Assembly: GCA_000170815.1 (NCBI GenBank)
Contig: ABCO01000007.1
Coordinates: 103,116-167,115, forward strand
Length of the DNA: 64,000 bases
Direction: 5' to 3'
Origin: an unidentified eubacterium SCB49
GTDB lineage: Bacteria; Bacteroidota; Bacteroidia; Flavobacteriales; Flavobacteriaceae
The notes under the pieces are model-generated. The model worked only from the letters and a program-made list of their open reading frames with translations. It was not told the DNA's origin and did not search any database. Made by a program: the position numbers and the translations under genes. Shown piece after piece: positions 1-8,639 of the stretch. Numbering within the stretch: position 1 is the stretch's first letter; each line of letters opens with the position of its first letter.

Positions 1-150
1 ATAAAAGCAGAAGCAACAACAAATACCGAAATGATTTTAGTAGCAGATGTAGATATTAGTTTGCTACGGGAATTACATTCTTTTGGTGCGGTTAAAAATT
101 TAAAAGATAGGCGTAAAGATCTGTATGATGTTATTCGTGTAAATTTATAG
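1..150 (+). CDS. Carbon-nitrogen hydrolase (nitrilase-like), C-terminal end only
   Basis: The window opens inside this gene; only the last 49 residues and the TAG stop are visible. The tail contains ADVDISLLRELHSFGAV followed by LKDRRKDLYDV. This pattern is typical of the C-terminus of nitrilase-superfamily carbon-nitrogen hydrolases in Bacteroidetes, which are often fused to or next to a GNAT domain. The catalytic Glu-Lys-Cys residues lie upstream, outside the window, so the substrate cannot be judged. A hairpin terminator follows about 30 bases after the stop. Family assignment rests on the tail alone. Confidence 0.6.
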   Translation: MKAEATTNTEMILVADVDISLLRELHSFGAVKNLKDRRKDLYDVIRVNL

Positions 151-178
151 TTGTATAAGAGACATTTTTATCAATATT

Positions 179-215
179 AAGCCTCTTCTTATTTTAAATA
201 GGGGAGGCTTTTTTC
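179..215 (+). terminator. Rho-independent terminator after the nitrilase-like gene
   Basis: AAGCCTC (179-185) pairs with GAGGCTT (204-210) around an 18-base AT-rich loop, followed by a T run. It separates the partial upstream gene from the toxin-antitoxin operon. Confidence 0.75.
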
Positions 216-255
216 TTCTGAAATGTTAAGAATCTAATGTTAGGAGCAAAAGAAG

Positions 256-297
256 TAGACTAATGTCTTAATTTTTTAGACAAAAGTCTTATCTTTG
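256..297 (+). promoter_or_regulatory. Promoter of the RES-Xre operon with two operator-like palindromes
   Basis: An exact Bacteroidetes -7 element TATCTTTG lies at 290-297, ten bases before the antitoxin ATG. Just upstream are two similar inverted repeats: TAGAC-TAAT-GTCTTA (256-270) and AGAC-AAAA-GTCT (278-289). Their centres are 21 bp apart, about two helical turns, and the second abuts the -7 box. The arrangement suits cooperative autorepression by the Xre antitoxin or the toxin-antitoxin complex. Palindromes and -7 element are seen; the operator role is inferred. Confidence 0.65.
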
Positions 298-306
298 TAA
301 AAAGAT

Positions 307-807
307 ATGGATATGGGAGCAGTAAAATATAAAGAAGGTGATGATGGTTTTAATACCGTAAATGAGGCTATAAGTATGTATGTTAGTCAAGATTTACCAG
401 ATGCTAGTGTAGCCTCTGCACAGTTTTTTAAAAATAAAATGCTTGTCGTTAAAACAATCCGAAAGGGTTTGCCATTTGCCATATTTTCTCTCATCAAAAA
501 AATCACACCATTTAGTGATGAAGATTGGGCTAATTATCTTAACCTCTCCACAAAAACGTTGCAACGTTATAAAAATGAGAAAGACTTTTTATTTAAGCCT
601 ATTCATACAGAAAAAATTCTAGAGCTCACCGAGGTTACAAATATGGGGGTTAGTGTTTTTGATGATCTAGAGAGTTTTCATGATTGGTTAAATACTGCTA
701 GTTTGGCTTTAGGAAATCACAAACCAGGAGAATTATTGCAAGATAGTTATGGTAAAGAGTTAGTGCTCGCAGAGCTTAACCGCATTGAGCATGGTATTTT
801 TGCATAA
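307..807 (+). CDS. Xre/MbcA/ParS-type antitoxin of a RES-Xre module
   Basis: A 166-residue antitoxin that should neutralise the RES toxin encoded immediately downstream and repress their shared promoter. The central part (about residues 60-100, with DWANYLNLSTKTLQRYKNE) looks like a helix-turn-helix. The C-terminal 60 residues match the MbcA/ParS/Xre toxin-binding domain (DUF2384), including FHDWLNTASLALGNHKP and the closing ELNRIEHGIFA. The stop overlaps the toxin ATG by one base (TAATG), so the two are translationally coupled. The start at 307 is ten bases past the -7 element, so the message is nearly leaderless; ATG 313 is an alternative. Direct DNA binding of the paired palindromes upstream is inferred. 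Confidence 0.9.
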   Translation: MDMGAVKYKEGDDGFNTVNEAISMYVSQDLPDASVASAQFFKNKMLVVKTIRKGLPFAIFSLIKKITPFSDEDWANYLNLSTKTLQRYKNEKDFLFKPIHTEKILELTEVTNMGVSVFDDLESFHDWLNTASLALGNHKPGELLQDSYGKELVLAELNRIEHGIFA

Positions 808-1262
808 TGAGAGTATTTAGACTTTCTCGTAAAAAATATGCCAAAACACTAAGTGGTAAGGGGGCGGCCCTGTTTGGTAATCGTTGGAACTCTAAGGGTG
901 TAGAGATGATTTATACAGCCGAAAGTAGAGCTTTGGCTATGGCAGAAGTAGCGGTGCATTTGTCTATTGCAAGACTTCCTAAAGATTATATGATGCTCGA
1001 AATTGAAATCCCAACATCAGTTTCAATTTGCGAATTAAAAAAACGTCCTAAAAAAGGTTGGAACGACAATCCGCCAACTTCTATTTCACAAGAATTAGGC
1101 GATGATTTTATTAGAGATGCAGCTTGTGCGGTACTTAAAGTGCCTTCTGCAGTTGTTCAAGGGGATTTTAATTATTTGATGAATCCATATCATTTAGATT
1201 TTAAAAAGATAAAAATCGTTTCTTCGGTTGCCTTTCCTTTCGATACTCGTATGTTTAAATAG
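807..1262 (+). CDS. RES-domain toxin (NAD+-degrading family)
   Basis: A 151-residue RES-domain protein. Characterised family members degrade NAD+ (phosphorylase or glycohydrolase activity), and the fold resembles ADP-ribosyltransferases. The three name-giving residues can be placed: Arg in the N-terminal GNRWNSKG segment (about residue 27), Glu in ALAMAEVAVHL (about residue 47), and Ser in KVPSAVVQG (about residue 115). Length and order match a complete, probably active toxin. It overlaps the antitoxin stop by one base and converges on the membrane-protein gene, sharing its last eight bases. Activity is inferred from the family. Confidence 0.9.
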   Translation: MRVFRLSRKKYAKTLSGKGAALFGNRWNSKGVEMIYTAESRALAMAEVAVHLSIARLPKDYMMLEIEIPTSVSICELKKRPKKGWNDNPPTSISQELGDDFIRDAACAVLKVPSAVVQGDFNYLMNPYHLDFKKIKIVSSVAFPFDTRMFK

Positions 1263-2691
1263 GTGGGTTAAACCACGCTAGTAGCTTTGTTTTATGAAGT
1301 TTATTTCTGTAAAAAATTTCAATGAATGCACATCCAATAACAACAGTGTATTCTATTGTTACAAGAACTAAATTTTCGCTAAATCCATTTTCACCATAGG
1401 CAGCATAGCTTAAAATCACCATAAAACTCCATACGATAGGAAATTTATATCTAGTAAAAACAGATAAAATTAAAGGCGTTGCTACATACCAAGGGTGTAC
1501 CGTTGTAGATAGTAAGAAGTAAAAAGACACACTTAATAAAATGGCGGTAATTAGCTTTTGGCTAGTGCTGTTTCTGCGGAAAAAGGCCAAAGACAAAATA
1601 AAGGCAATCACAAGTAGCGGAAGTATTTTTCCTACAGTACCGATAATATTCCAGCCTACGGTTTGAAATCCAATCCATCTAATGATATAGTATACGCTTG
1701 CGTTAAATTCAAAGTTTTGAAACCAAAGTCCAATGGTTGCTGCAAAGTTTGCGATAAACTCTTTGGATAGAAAAGGAGCAAAGGTGAGCAAAACGGTGCC
1801 TAAAGTTATAAGATAAAACAGTACTGTTTTTGTGATACTGCGCGTGTTTAATTGTAAGCCTAATATTGAAGTTCTAGCCTTGTCATTGCTTAATAAATAT
1901 TTGAAAAACAAGGGTAGAAATAGAAGGGGTAATAACTTCACCGAAACTGAAATCCCTAATAAAACAGCTGCCCAAATCCATTTTTCTTTATGTAAGAGGT
2001 AAAGAGACCAGACCACAAAAAATAGCATTACACCTTCAAAATGAAGATTTCCTGTTAGTTCTACAATGATAAACGGGTTGAGGAAATACCAAAAAATATT
2101 TTTAACGGGAAGATTAAGTTTTTCTAACAGCTTTTTTCCGAAGTAAAGAATACCTATGTCTGCCGCAATGATTAATACTCTAAGCGAAATGACAGCGCCA
2201 AGAATAGCACTTTTTGAAAACAAGGCTGCGATTGCAAAACAGAGTTGATTGATGGGCGGATAGTTACTGTAATGACTGGCGTTTAACTCGCCCATCCCGC
2301 TGATGAGTTGTTGCCATTGTGCAATGCTGTCTATTGATGTTAGACTGAGTGCTGTCGAAGCCCCTTCTAGTAGTTGTTTTGGAGTAAATAAATAGGGGTT
2401 GATACCCTGAATTAACAAGCGACCATCCCATAAAAAGCGATAAAAATCTTGACTTAGGTTAGGGATCGCAGGTAAAAATAATAATCTGAAAATAACACCC
2501 ACTCCTGCAAGTGTCCAAAAATTAAAATGAGTTGCTTTTATAATACGCCAAGTACAATAAAATAAACCTGAGTACAATAAAAGCAGGTTTAAAAAATCAC
2601 TTCGTTCTAAGTAATACGAAAATAGAATGTAACATATAACGGCGCCAATGATAAAAAAGGCTTGTTTTTTATGCAGTTTTATAAGATTCAA
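1255..2691 (-). CDS. GT-C fold mannosyltransferase-like integral membrane protein
   Basis: A 478-residue protein with about a dozen hydrophobic segments spread over its length. The first long loop holds NLSQDFYRFLWDGRLLIQG; the acidic D-x-Y-R-x-x-WDG pattern resembles GT-C enzymes that use polyprenyl-phosphate sugars (MptA/MptB-like mannosyltransferases). It probably adds a sugar at the outer face of the inner membrane. A polyprenol-phosphate mannose synthase encoded at 25.2 kb could supply a donor, though they are not linked. No ATG precedes the hydrophobic start, so the only plausible initiator is TTG at 2691. Substrate unknown. Confidence 0.65.
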   Translation of the reverse strand: MNLIKLHKKQAFFIIGAVICYILFSYYLERSDFLNLLLLYSGLFYCTWRIIKATHFNFWTLAGVGVIFRLLFLPAIPNLSQDFYRFLWDGRLLIQGINPYLFTPKQLLEGASTALSLTSIDSIAQWQQLISGMGELNASHYSNYPPINQLCFAIAALFSKSAILGAVISLRVLIIAADIGILYFGKKLLEKLNLPVKNIFWYFLNPFIIVELTGNLHFEGVMLFFVVWSLYLLHKEKWIWAAVLLGISVSVKLLPLLFLPLFFKYLLSNDKARTSILGLQLNTRSITKTVLFYLITLGTVLLTFAPFLSKEFIANFAATIGLWFQNFEFNASVYYIIRWIGFQTVGWNIIGTVGKILPLLVIAFILSLAFFRRNSTSQKLITAILLSVSFYFLLSTTVHPWYVATPLILSVFTRYKFPIVWSFMVILSYAAYGENGFSENLVLVTIEYTVVIGCAFIEIFYRNKLHKTKLLAWFNPPI

Positions 2692-2812
2692 GATGTTGTA
2701 TATTTTATTTTCTTGAATATTTGTTGAAATAACATAATCTAATTTTTGGCAGTGTTTGTTAAAATGCTTTTTGCTTTTACAAGTATAAAAATATCAAGTT
2801 AGTAAAAGTAAA

Positions 2813-2845
2813 AAAACTTAGAAAATAATTTATTTTCTAAGTTTT
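2813..2845 (-). terminator. Terminator downstream of the DUF779 gene
   Basis: A perfect 15-bp stem (2813-2827 with 2831-2845) and a 3-base loop. On the minus strand it is followed by a T-rich run, as expected for an intrinsic terminator ending the aldehyde dehydrogenase/DUF779 transcription unit. Confidence 0.75.
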
Positions 2846-2876
2846 GGAGTTTTTAAGTAGTGATAGATCTTGGCTT

Positions 2877-3263
2877 TTAGTCAATGCCAAGGGCTTCTTT
2901 TTCGGTAGTTCTAAAATAGGTGTTTTCTTCATCGGTTAATAATCTTGATTGGATGAGAAATCTTAATCCTAGTGGTATTTCAACAGAAAAGCTTGAGCCT
3001 CTTCCTTCTGTTATATCTATGGTAAGATGAGTGTGTTTCCAGTATTGATATTGGTCGATATTCATATAAAAAGGAATGCCGGCAACGTTTCCTAATAAAA
3101 CATCGCTGTCATCTAAATAAAAATCGTCTTTGGTAATCAACATAGGGGCAGACCCATCACAGCAACCACCACTTTGATGAAATATAAGGTCTCCATGTTG
3201 TTCTGTCATTTGTGCTACAATTTCTTGAGCTTTAGGTGTAATGTCTACTCTTGATTTAATCAT
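2877..3263 (-). CDS. DUF779 domain protein paired with aldehyde dehydrogenase
   Basis: A 128-residue cytoplasmic protein of the DUF779 family. Visible features are the Cys-rich segment FHQSGGCCDGSAPML (about residues 28-42), then a conserved acidic stretch, then HTHLTIDITEGRGSSFSVE. The paired cysteines suggest metal or thiol chemistry, but no activity is established for the family. DUF779 genes regularly sit beside acetaldehyde-type aldehyde dehydrogenases, as here, where it lies 62 bases downstream of one on the same strand. A strong hairpin separates the two genes and may set their expression ratio. Family assignment is confident; function is not known. Confidence 0.85.
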   Translation of the reverse strand: MIKSRVDITPKAQEIVAQMTEQHGDLIFHQSGGCCDGSAPMLITKDDFYLDDSDVLLGNVAGIPFYMNIDQYQYWKHTHLTIDITEGRGSSFSVEIPLGLRFLIQSRLLTDEENTYFRTTEKEALGID

Positions 3264-3277
3264 ATTGTAAAAATTAA

Positions 3278-3307
3278 AAGGGTCGAAATATTCATATTTC
3301 GACCCTT
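3278..3307 (-). terminator. Strong hairpin between aldehyde dehydrogenase and DUF779 genes
   Basis: A perfect 13-bp stem, AAGGGTCGAAATA (3278-3290) and its complement (3295-3307), closed by a 4-base loop. It fills the gap between two co-oriented genes. The base of the stem has only short T tracts, so it may act as a leaky terminator or an mRNA-stabilising structure. Confidence 0.6.
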
Positions 3308-3325
3308 AAATGAATTAATTAACTA

Positions 3326-4849
3326 CTAAAAGAAACCTAACTTTTTCTTGTCATAAGAGATAAGCATGTTCTTTGTTTGTCTGTAATGATCTAACATCAT
3401 TTTATGGTTTTCTCTACCAATACCAGATTTTTTATAACCTCCAAATGGAGCGTGTGCAGGGTATGCGTGATAGTTGTTTACCCAAACACGTCCTGCTTGT
3501 ACTTTTCTTGCTACTTTATACGCTTGGTGTGTGTCTCTTGTCCAAACTCCTGCTCCTAAACCATATAATGTGTCGTTTGCAATTTCGATTGCTTCTTCTT
3601 CATCTTTAAAAGTAGTCACACAAACTACAGGTCCAAAAATTTCTTCTTGAAACACTCTCATTTTGTTGTTTCCTTTTAAAATGGTTGGTTGTATGTAATA
3701 ACCACCTTCAAGACCTTCGTTATATGCAGCATCTCCACCAGCAAGTACTTCACAACCTTCTTCTTTTCCTATTTTAATGTAGTTCAATACTTTTTCATAT
3801 TGATCATTAGAAGCTTGTGCACCTTGCATTGTTTCTGGATCTAATGGGTGTCCTATTTTAATTGCATTTGTTCTATCTACAACGCGTTTAATAAAATCGT
3901 CATAAATGCTTTCTTCAATTAAAATACGGGATGGGCTTGTACAAACTTCACCTTGATTAAAGGCAAACATAACAGCTCCTTCAATTGCTTTGTCAAAGAA
4001 TTCGTCATCTGCTTCCATAATACTTTTAAAGAAGATGTTTGGAGATTTACCACCTAGCTCTAATGTTACTGGAATGATGTTTTTTGAAGCATATTGCATA
4101 ATAAGTTGCCCTGTAGTAGTCTCTCCTGTAAAGGCAATTTTATTAATGTCTGGATGAGACGCAAGTGGTTTTCCTGCTTCTACACCAAAACCATTTACAA
4201 TATTTATAACACCATCAGGAAGAACGTCTTTTATTAATTCTGCTAATACCATGATACTTACTGGTGTTTGCTCTGCTGGTTTTAATACCACACAGTTACC
4301 TGCGGCAAGTGCTGGTGCTAATTTCCAGGTAGCCATTAATAGTGGGAAGTTCCAAGGGATAATCTGTCCAACTACACCAAGTGGCTCCCAAATATTAAGA
4401 GAAAGTGTGTTTTCGTCAAGTTCGCTAGCACCACCTTCTTCACCTCTAATTACTCCGGCAAAATATCTAAAATGGTCAACTGCTAAAGGAAGATCTGCAT
4501 TAAGTGTTTCTCTAAAAGGTTTCCCGTTATCCCAAGTTTCTGCTTTTGCTAAGGCTTCTAGGTTTTGTTCTATAATATCTGCAATTTTTAAAAGTGCATT
4601 ACTTCTTTCTGTGGCAGAAGTATTGTTCCATTGTGGTGCGGCTTTCCAAGCTGCTTCAACTGCTAGATCAATATCTTCTTTTGTTGAGCGTGCAATTTTT
4701 GTAAACGTGTTTCCGTCTACTGGAGAAATGCTGTCAAAATACACTCCGTTAACAGGTGCTACCCATTTTCCACCAATAAGATTATCGTATTGAGATTTAA
4801 ATTGAGGTTTCTCAATGTTAGCTCCTTTCATTGTTTCTGTATTACTCAT
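3326..4849 (-). CDS. NAD-dependent aldehyde dehydrogenase (acetaldehyde dehydrogenase type)
   Basis: A 507-residue ALDH-superfamily enzyme that oxidises an aldehyde to its carboxylic acid with NAD(P)+. Hallmarks in order: [19 protein letters not shown] in the cofactor-binding domain, the catalytic-base motif LELGGKSPN, and the nucleophile in [12 protein letters not shown] with Cys at about residue 303. Length is normal for class ExaC/AldA enzymes. ExaC-type enzymes for acetaldehyde commonly neighbour DUF779 genes, which supports acetaldehyde or another short aliphatic aldehyde as substrate. An AraC regulator is transcribed divergently about 150 bases away and probably controls this unit. The ATG at 4849 is the natural start. 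Confidence 0.92.
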   Translation of the reverse strand: MSNTETMKGANIEKPQFKSQYDNLIGGKWVAPVNGVYFDSISPVDGNTFTKIARSTKEDIDLAVEAAWKAAPQWNNTSATERSNALLKIADIIEQNLEALAKAETWDNGKPFRETLNADLPLAVDHFRYFAGVIRGEEGGASELDENTLSLNIWEPLGVVGQIIPWNFPLLMATWKLAPALAAGNCVVLKPAEQTPVSIMVLAELIKDVLPDGVINIVNGFGVEAGKPLASHPDINKIAFTGETTTGQLIMQYASKNIIPVTLELGGKSPNIFFKSIMEADDEFFDKAIEGAVMFAFNQGEVCTSPSRILIEESIYDDFIKRVVDRTNAIKIGHPLDPETMQGAQASNDQYEKVLNYIKIGKEEGCEVLAGGDAAYNEGLEGGYYIQPTILKGNNKMRVFQEEIFGPVVCVTTFKDEEEAIEIANDTLYGLGAGVWTRDTHQAYKVARKVQAGRVWVNNYHAYPAHAPFGGYKKSGIGRENHKMMLDHYRQTKNMLISYDKKKLGFF

Positions 4850-4998
4850 AATGATAAAATTTTAATGATTATTTTATTGTATATTTAATTATTATAAAGA
4901 TAAATTGTTAATCACGTAATTATTTGAACAATCCTACAGAAACATAACACAAAACTGTAAACCCTAAAAAGAAGAAATTAAATTTTGTAATATTGAGT

Positions 4999-5919
4999 AT
5001 GAGTCACTTATTATCAACACATAAAGCTGCCCGAAAACTATACACGCTTGTAGAAAATAGAACAACCTATAATGCTGCCTATTCTGAACTTAACATTTTT
5101 GAAACTCATAAGGTCGCTAATCAAGTTTCGCTCACTTTTGATTTTCCGGTAATAGCAAGTATGCTTACTGGTAAAAAGATTATGCATTTAAATGAGCTGT
5201 CTCCTTTTGAATTTCTTCCAGGAGAATCTGTTGTAATGCCTGCCCACCAAGAAATGGTTATAGATTTTCCTATTGCTACAAAAGAAAAACCAACGCAATG
5301 TTTAGCGCTAGGGATTGATGCAGAGAAAATACACGAAGTTGCCTATAAGTTTAATGAGCAAATTTTATTAAAAGATGAAAAAGATGTTTGGACTTTAGAA
5401 GAAGGGACAGCCTCGCACCTTACAAACCAGATAGAAGTTAATTATTTAATAGAACGATTGGTAACTACTTTTACTAAAAACACAGCTTCTAAAGATGTCT
5501 TATTAGATTTAATGATTCAAGAGTTAATTGTAAGGCTGCTCCAGACCAAAGCAAAGCATAGTATATTAAATGACCATTTGCAGATATTTAGTGATACCCG
5601 CATTGGTCATGTGGTGAAATTTATAAGAGAAAACCTAACCGATAAAAATATTAATGTAGATCAATTAGCCGAAAAAGCATATATGAGTACTTCAAGCTTT
5701 CATAAAAAGTTTAAAAACACATTAGGTATTTCGCCCATAGATTTTATAAATTCCGAAAAAATAAAGTTTGCAAAAAAGTTAATGAAGAGAAATAAAAAAA
5801 TGTTGATTTCTGAAATAGCTTATAAATCTGGTTTTAATAATGTGAGTTACTTTAATAGACAGTTTAAAAAACTAGAATTTATGACCCCGCAGCAGTTTAA
5901 AATTTCTTTAGGGAGTTAA
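4999..5919 (+). CDS. AraC-family transcriptional regulator, divergent from aldehyde dehydrogenase
   Basis: A 306-residue regulator. The N-terminal two thirds resemble the effector or oligomerisation domain of aldehyde-responsive AraC proteins. The C-terminal 100 residues hold two helix-turn-helix motifs, including NVDQLAEKAYMSTSSFHKKF and the signature ISEIAYKSGFNNVSYFNRQF. The open frame extends to a TTG at 4993, but ATG at 4999 (MSHLLSTHK) is a better start. It sits head to head with the aldehyde dehydrogenase across a 149-base gap, so activation of the ALDH/DUF779 genes is the simplest role. The effector cannot be read from sequence. Confidence 0.88.
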   Translation: MSHLLSTHKAARKLYTLVENRTTYNAAYSELNIFETHKVANQVSLTFDFPVIASMLTGKKIMHLNELSPFEFLPGESVVMPAHQEMVIDFPIATKEKPTQCLALGIDAEKIHEVAYKFNEQILLKDEKDVWTLEEGTASHLTNQIEVNYLIERLVTTFTKNTASKDVLLDLMIQELIVRLLQTKAKHSILNDHLQIFSDTRIGHVVKFIRENLTDKNINVDQLAEKAYMSTSSFHKKFKNTLGISPIDFINSEKIKFAKKLMKRNKKMLISEIAYKSGFNNVSYFNRQFKKLEFMTPQQFKISLGS

Positions 5920-5940
5920 CGTCATATAAAATAGTTGCTA

Positions 5941-7086
5941 CTAAGCCACCTTCATTACAATTTCCATAGTGGTACCTTCATTAATGATACTGTTGCATAC
6001 GCGTATGCGGCCTCTGTGATATTCTTCTATAATTCGTTTTGCAAGAGAAAGTCCTAGGCCCCAACCTCTTTTCTTAGTGGTAAAACCAGGTCTAAACACA
6101 TTTTTAAAATCCTTTTTAGGAATCCCTTTACCTGCGTCAGTAATTTTAATTATCACAAGATTTCCTTTGTGTTCCATTTTAATGCTAATAGTCCCTTTGC
6201 CTCTCATAGCATCAATACCATTTTTAACAAGGTTTTCTATAGTCCAGCTGTATAACTGCGGATTGAGTTTTACGATTATTTTTTCATCTGGTATCTCAAT
6301 ATTAAAATCTACAAGTTTAGAGGTTCTAGTTTTAAGGTAGTCGTATGCGTCAATTGTTTCTTTAACAATATCATGATCATTGAGAACAGGAACAGAACCT
6401 ACTTTTCCAAAACGATCTGCAATTGTTTCAAGTCTATTAATATCTTTATTCATCTCGTCTAGATATTCTGGATTTACATCTTCAGAGCGTAAAATTTCGC
6501 TCCATCCTAATAGTGATGAAAGCGGTGTTCCTATTTGGTGAGCCGTTTCTTTTGCCATACCAGCCCAAAGGCGATTTGTTTCGGCAGAACGGGAGGTTTT
6601 ATAAAAGAAATAAAGAGCAGAAATAAATAAGGCGACTATTAAAACTAATAATAGAGGGTATAACTTGAGCTTATTTATTAAAGGTGAATTTCCGTAGTAA
6701 ATAGTGTTATAGGTTTTTCCTTTGTATTCTGAAATAATAGGTTCGTTCTCTTCTGCAAAACGAGTAATAAACTGTTCTCTTTTTTCTGGAGTATCAATTA
6801 ATGATTCGTCAAAATTTTTATGATTATAAGTACTGTCTATATGATTGTAACTAATCATAGGAGTAGTCGTATTCATCTTCAATATGTTCAAGACGAGGTT
6901 AAGTTGAGTGCTTTCTAAATCTTCGGTAGCATATGTTTTTTGTGCCTCCGTCCAGATTTCCATTTTAACACGCTCATTCTCTTTTAAGCTATTAAAAAAG
7001 GAATACGAATTCCAAAAAACAAGTGAGATAATCACTAAGGATACTATTATTAAAAACCATCTACCAAATGCAGAATTTTGAAGCAT
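5941..7086 (-). CDS. Membrane-bound sensor histidine kinase (orphan)
   Basis: A 381-residue histidine kinase. A first transmembrane helix lies near residues 10-30 and a second near 143-163, enclosing a periplasmic segment of about 110 residues. The phospho-acceptor motif is AHQIGTPLSSLLGW (His about residue 182), the form usual in Bacteroidetes. The ATPase domain has an N-box (WTIENLVKNGIDAM), a G1 box (ITDAGKGIP) and a G2 box (RGWGLGLSLAKRIIEEY). No response regulator is adjacent, so its partner is elsewhere. It converges on the AraC gene with a 21-base gap. Signal unknown. Confidence 0.9.
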   Translation of the reverse strand: MLQNSAFGRWFLIIVSLVIISLVFWNSYSFFNSLKENERVKMEIWTEAQKTYATEDLESTQLNLVLNILKMNTTTPMISYNHIDSTYNHKNFDESLIDTPEKREQFITRFAEENEPIISEYKGKTYNTIYYGNSPLINKLKLYPLLLVLIVALFISALYFFYKTSRSAETNRLWAGMAKETAHQIGTPLSSLLGWSEILRSEDVNPEYLDEMNKDINRLETIADRFGKVGSVPVLNDHDIVKETIDAYDYLKTRTSKLVDFNIEIPDEKIIVKLNPQLYSWTIENLVKNGIDAMRGKGTISIKMEHKGNLVIIKITDAGKGIPKKDFKNVFRPGFTTKKRGWGLGLSLAKRIIEEYHRGRIRVCNSIINEGTTMEIVMKVA

Positions 7087-7196
7087 AAACTAATTTTTAC
7101 AGTGCTGAAATATGAAATACTTGACAACAGCAATTTTGTTTTAAATATAAAGTAAAATTGTTAATATTATTGTGCAAACCTATTTTTACAAGGCAG

Positions 7197-7204
7197 TACC
7201 TTTG
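7197..7204 (+). promoter_or_regulatory. -7 promoter element for the flavin reductase gene
   Basis: An exact TACCTTTG match to the Bacteroidetes sigma-A -7 consensus, ending 15 bases before the chosen ATG at 7220. It lies inside the longest open frame, which argues that the GTG at 7172 is not the start. Confidence 0.6.
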
Positions 7205-7219
7205 TCTACATTTGCGGCT

Positions 7220-8038
7220 ATGTTAAGTATATCACCTAAAGACCTAAAAACAGCGCAATTGCACGGATACCTGCTAGGTGCTGTATCTCCTAGACCTATT
7301 TGTTTTGCAAGTACCGTTGATAGCGACGGAAATGTGAACCTTTCGCCTTTTAGCTTTTTTAATGTTTTTAGTGCGAATCCTCCTATATTGGTGTTTTCGC
7401 CAGCAAGACGTGTAAGGGATAATACCACAAAACACACGCTCGAAAATGTTTTGGAAACTAAAGAAGTGGTCATAAACATTGTAAATTATGATATGGTACA
7501 ACAAATGTCTTTATCATCTACAGAATATGCTGCAGGTGTAAATGAGTTTGTTAAAGCTGGGTTTACTGAAGCTGCTTCAGAAAAAGTAGTACCACCAAGA
7601 GTACTAGAAGCTCCTGTTCAACTTGAGTGTAAGGTAAACGAGGTGGTGGCCTTAGGAACAGAAGGAGGTGCTGGAAACCTTGTTATTTGTGAAGTAGTAC
7701 ACTTGCACATTGACGAAAAAATACTTGATGCAAACGGAAAGATAGATCCAGCAAAAATTGATGCCGTTGCCAGAATGGGCGGTAATTGGTATAGCAGATC
7801 TAATGTAGGAATGTTTGAAGTAGAAAAACCATTAACGACACTTGGCATAGGAGTTGATGCTTTACCAGCGGCAATACGTAATAGTAAGGTGTTAACAGGA
7901 AATGATTTAGGGATGCTTGCAAATGTAGAGCAGTTACCGTTTGATAACATTTCGGAAGAAAAAGAAATTCACAAGAAAGCGCAAGTGCTATTAAACAATG
8001 GAGACGTAATGTCAGCTTGGCAGCTTTTAAGTAAATAA
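7220..8038 (+). CDS. Flavin reductase family protein (FMN-binding split barrel)
   Basis: A 272-residue flavoprotein of the flavin reductase-like family, which bind FMN and use NAD(P)H to reduce flavin or a linked substrate. Visible hallmarks are GAVSPRPICFASTVDSDG and NLSPFSFFNVFSANPP near the N-terminus. The frame is open back to a GTG at 7172, but a consensus promoter element at 7197-7204 and normal family N-termini favour ATG 7220 (MLSISPKDL). It stands alone between the histidine kinase and the DUF3127 gene. The physiological electron acceptor is not evident. Confidence 0.85.
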   Translation: MLSISPKDLKTAQLHGYLLGAVSPRPICFASTVDSDGNVNLSPFSFFNVFSANPPILVFSPARRVRDNTTKHTLENVLETKEVVINIVNYDMVQQMSLSSTEYAAGVNEFVKAGFTEAASEKVVPPRVLEAPVQLECKVNEVVALGTEGGAGNLVICEVVHLHIDEKILDANGKIDPAKIDAVARMGGNWYSRSNVGMFEVEKPLTTLGIGVDALPAAIRNSKVLTGNDLGMLANVEQLPFDNISEEKEIHKKAQVLLNNGDVMSAWQLLSK

Positions 8039-8104
8039 AGTAAATTAATTAATAACTAAATAGATTGCCATTAAGCTTATAGGCTATGATGGAAACACAA
8101 ACAG

Positions 8105-8482
8105 ATGGAAGTACAAGGGAAAATTAAAGTAATTGGAGAGACGCAAACTTTTGGTAGTAACGGTTTCAGAAAAAGAGAAGTAGTTGTAGAAACACAGGAA
8201 CAATACCCACAACCTATTATGGTTGAGTTTGTACAAGATAAAACAGACTTACTTAACAACTTTGGCGTAGGTCAAGAGGTTAAAATAAGTATTAATTTAA
8301 GAGGTAGAGCTTGGGAAGATCCTAAGACAAATACAACACGTTATTTTAACTCAATTCAGGGTTGGAGAATAGAAAGCTTAGCTGGAGCAGGTGCACCAGA
8401 AATGCCGCCAATGCCTCCTATGGATTCTTTTAAGCCAGCAGAAAACCTAAACACAGATGATAATGATGATCTTCCTTTTTAA
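8105..8482 (+). CDS. DUF3127 protein (small OB-fold-like)
   Basis: A 125-residue protein of the DUF3127 family, widespread in Bacteroidetes. The first 95 residues form the conserved domain, beginning MEVQGKIKVIGETQTFG and including VEFVQDKTDLLNNF and NLRGRAWEDP. The layout is reminiscent of single-stranded-DNA-binding OB folds. The tail is proline-rich (APEMPPMPPMDSF) and ends in acidic DDNDDLPF, strikingly like the SSB C-terminal tip that recruits DNA-repair partners. That makes a role around single-stranded DNA plausible, but it is inference from sequence shape. A terminator follows. Confidence 0.8.
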   Translation: MEVQGKIKVIGETQTFGSNGFRKREVVVETQEQYPQPIMVEFVQDKTDLLNNFGVGQEVKISINLRGRAWEDPKTNTTRYFNSIQGWRIESLAGAGAPEMPPMPPMDSFKPAENLNTDDNDDLPF

Positions 8483-8511
8483 TTAAAGGTTATATCTCAA
8501 AATCTAATAAC

Positions 8512-8543
8512 AAAAACCACACATTGATTTGTGTGGTTTTTTT
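8512..8543 (+). terminator. Terminator after the DUF3127 gene
   Basis: AAAAACCACACA pairs with TGTGTGGTTTTT around a short loop and runs into a T tract, a standard intrinsic terminator. Confidence 0.85.
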
Positions 8544-8639
8544 GTTTCTAAAACCTGCTGAGCGATAAATGAGTTTTAGAGTTTCAAAATCCTTATTTTG
8601 CATTTTTTATAGTTTCATTTTTTTTTAAAGTTTACCAAA

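Noticed and set aside
4251..4793. 180-residue frame antisense to the aldehyde dehydrogenase
   Set aside because: Shadow of a strongly conserved coding sequence on the other strand, with no family features.
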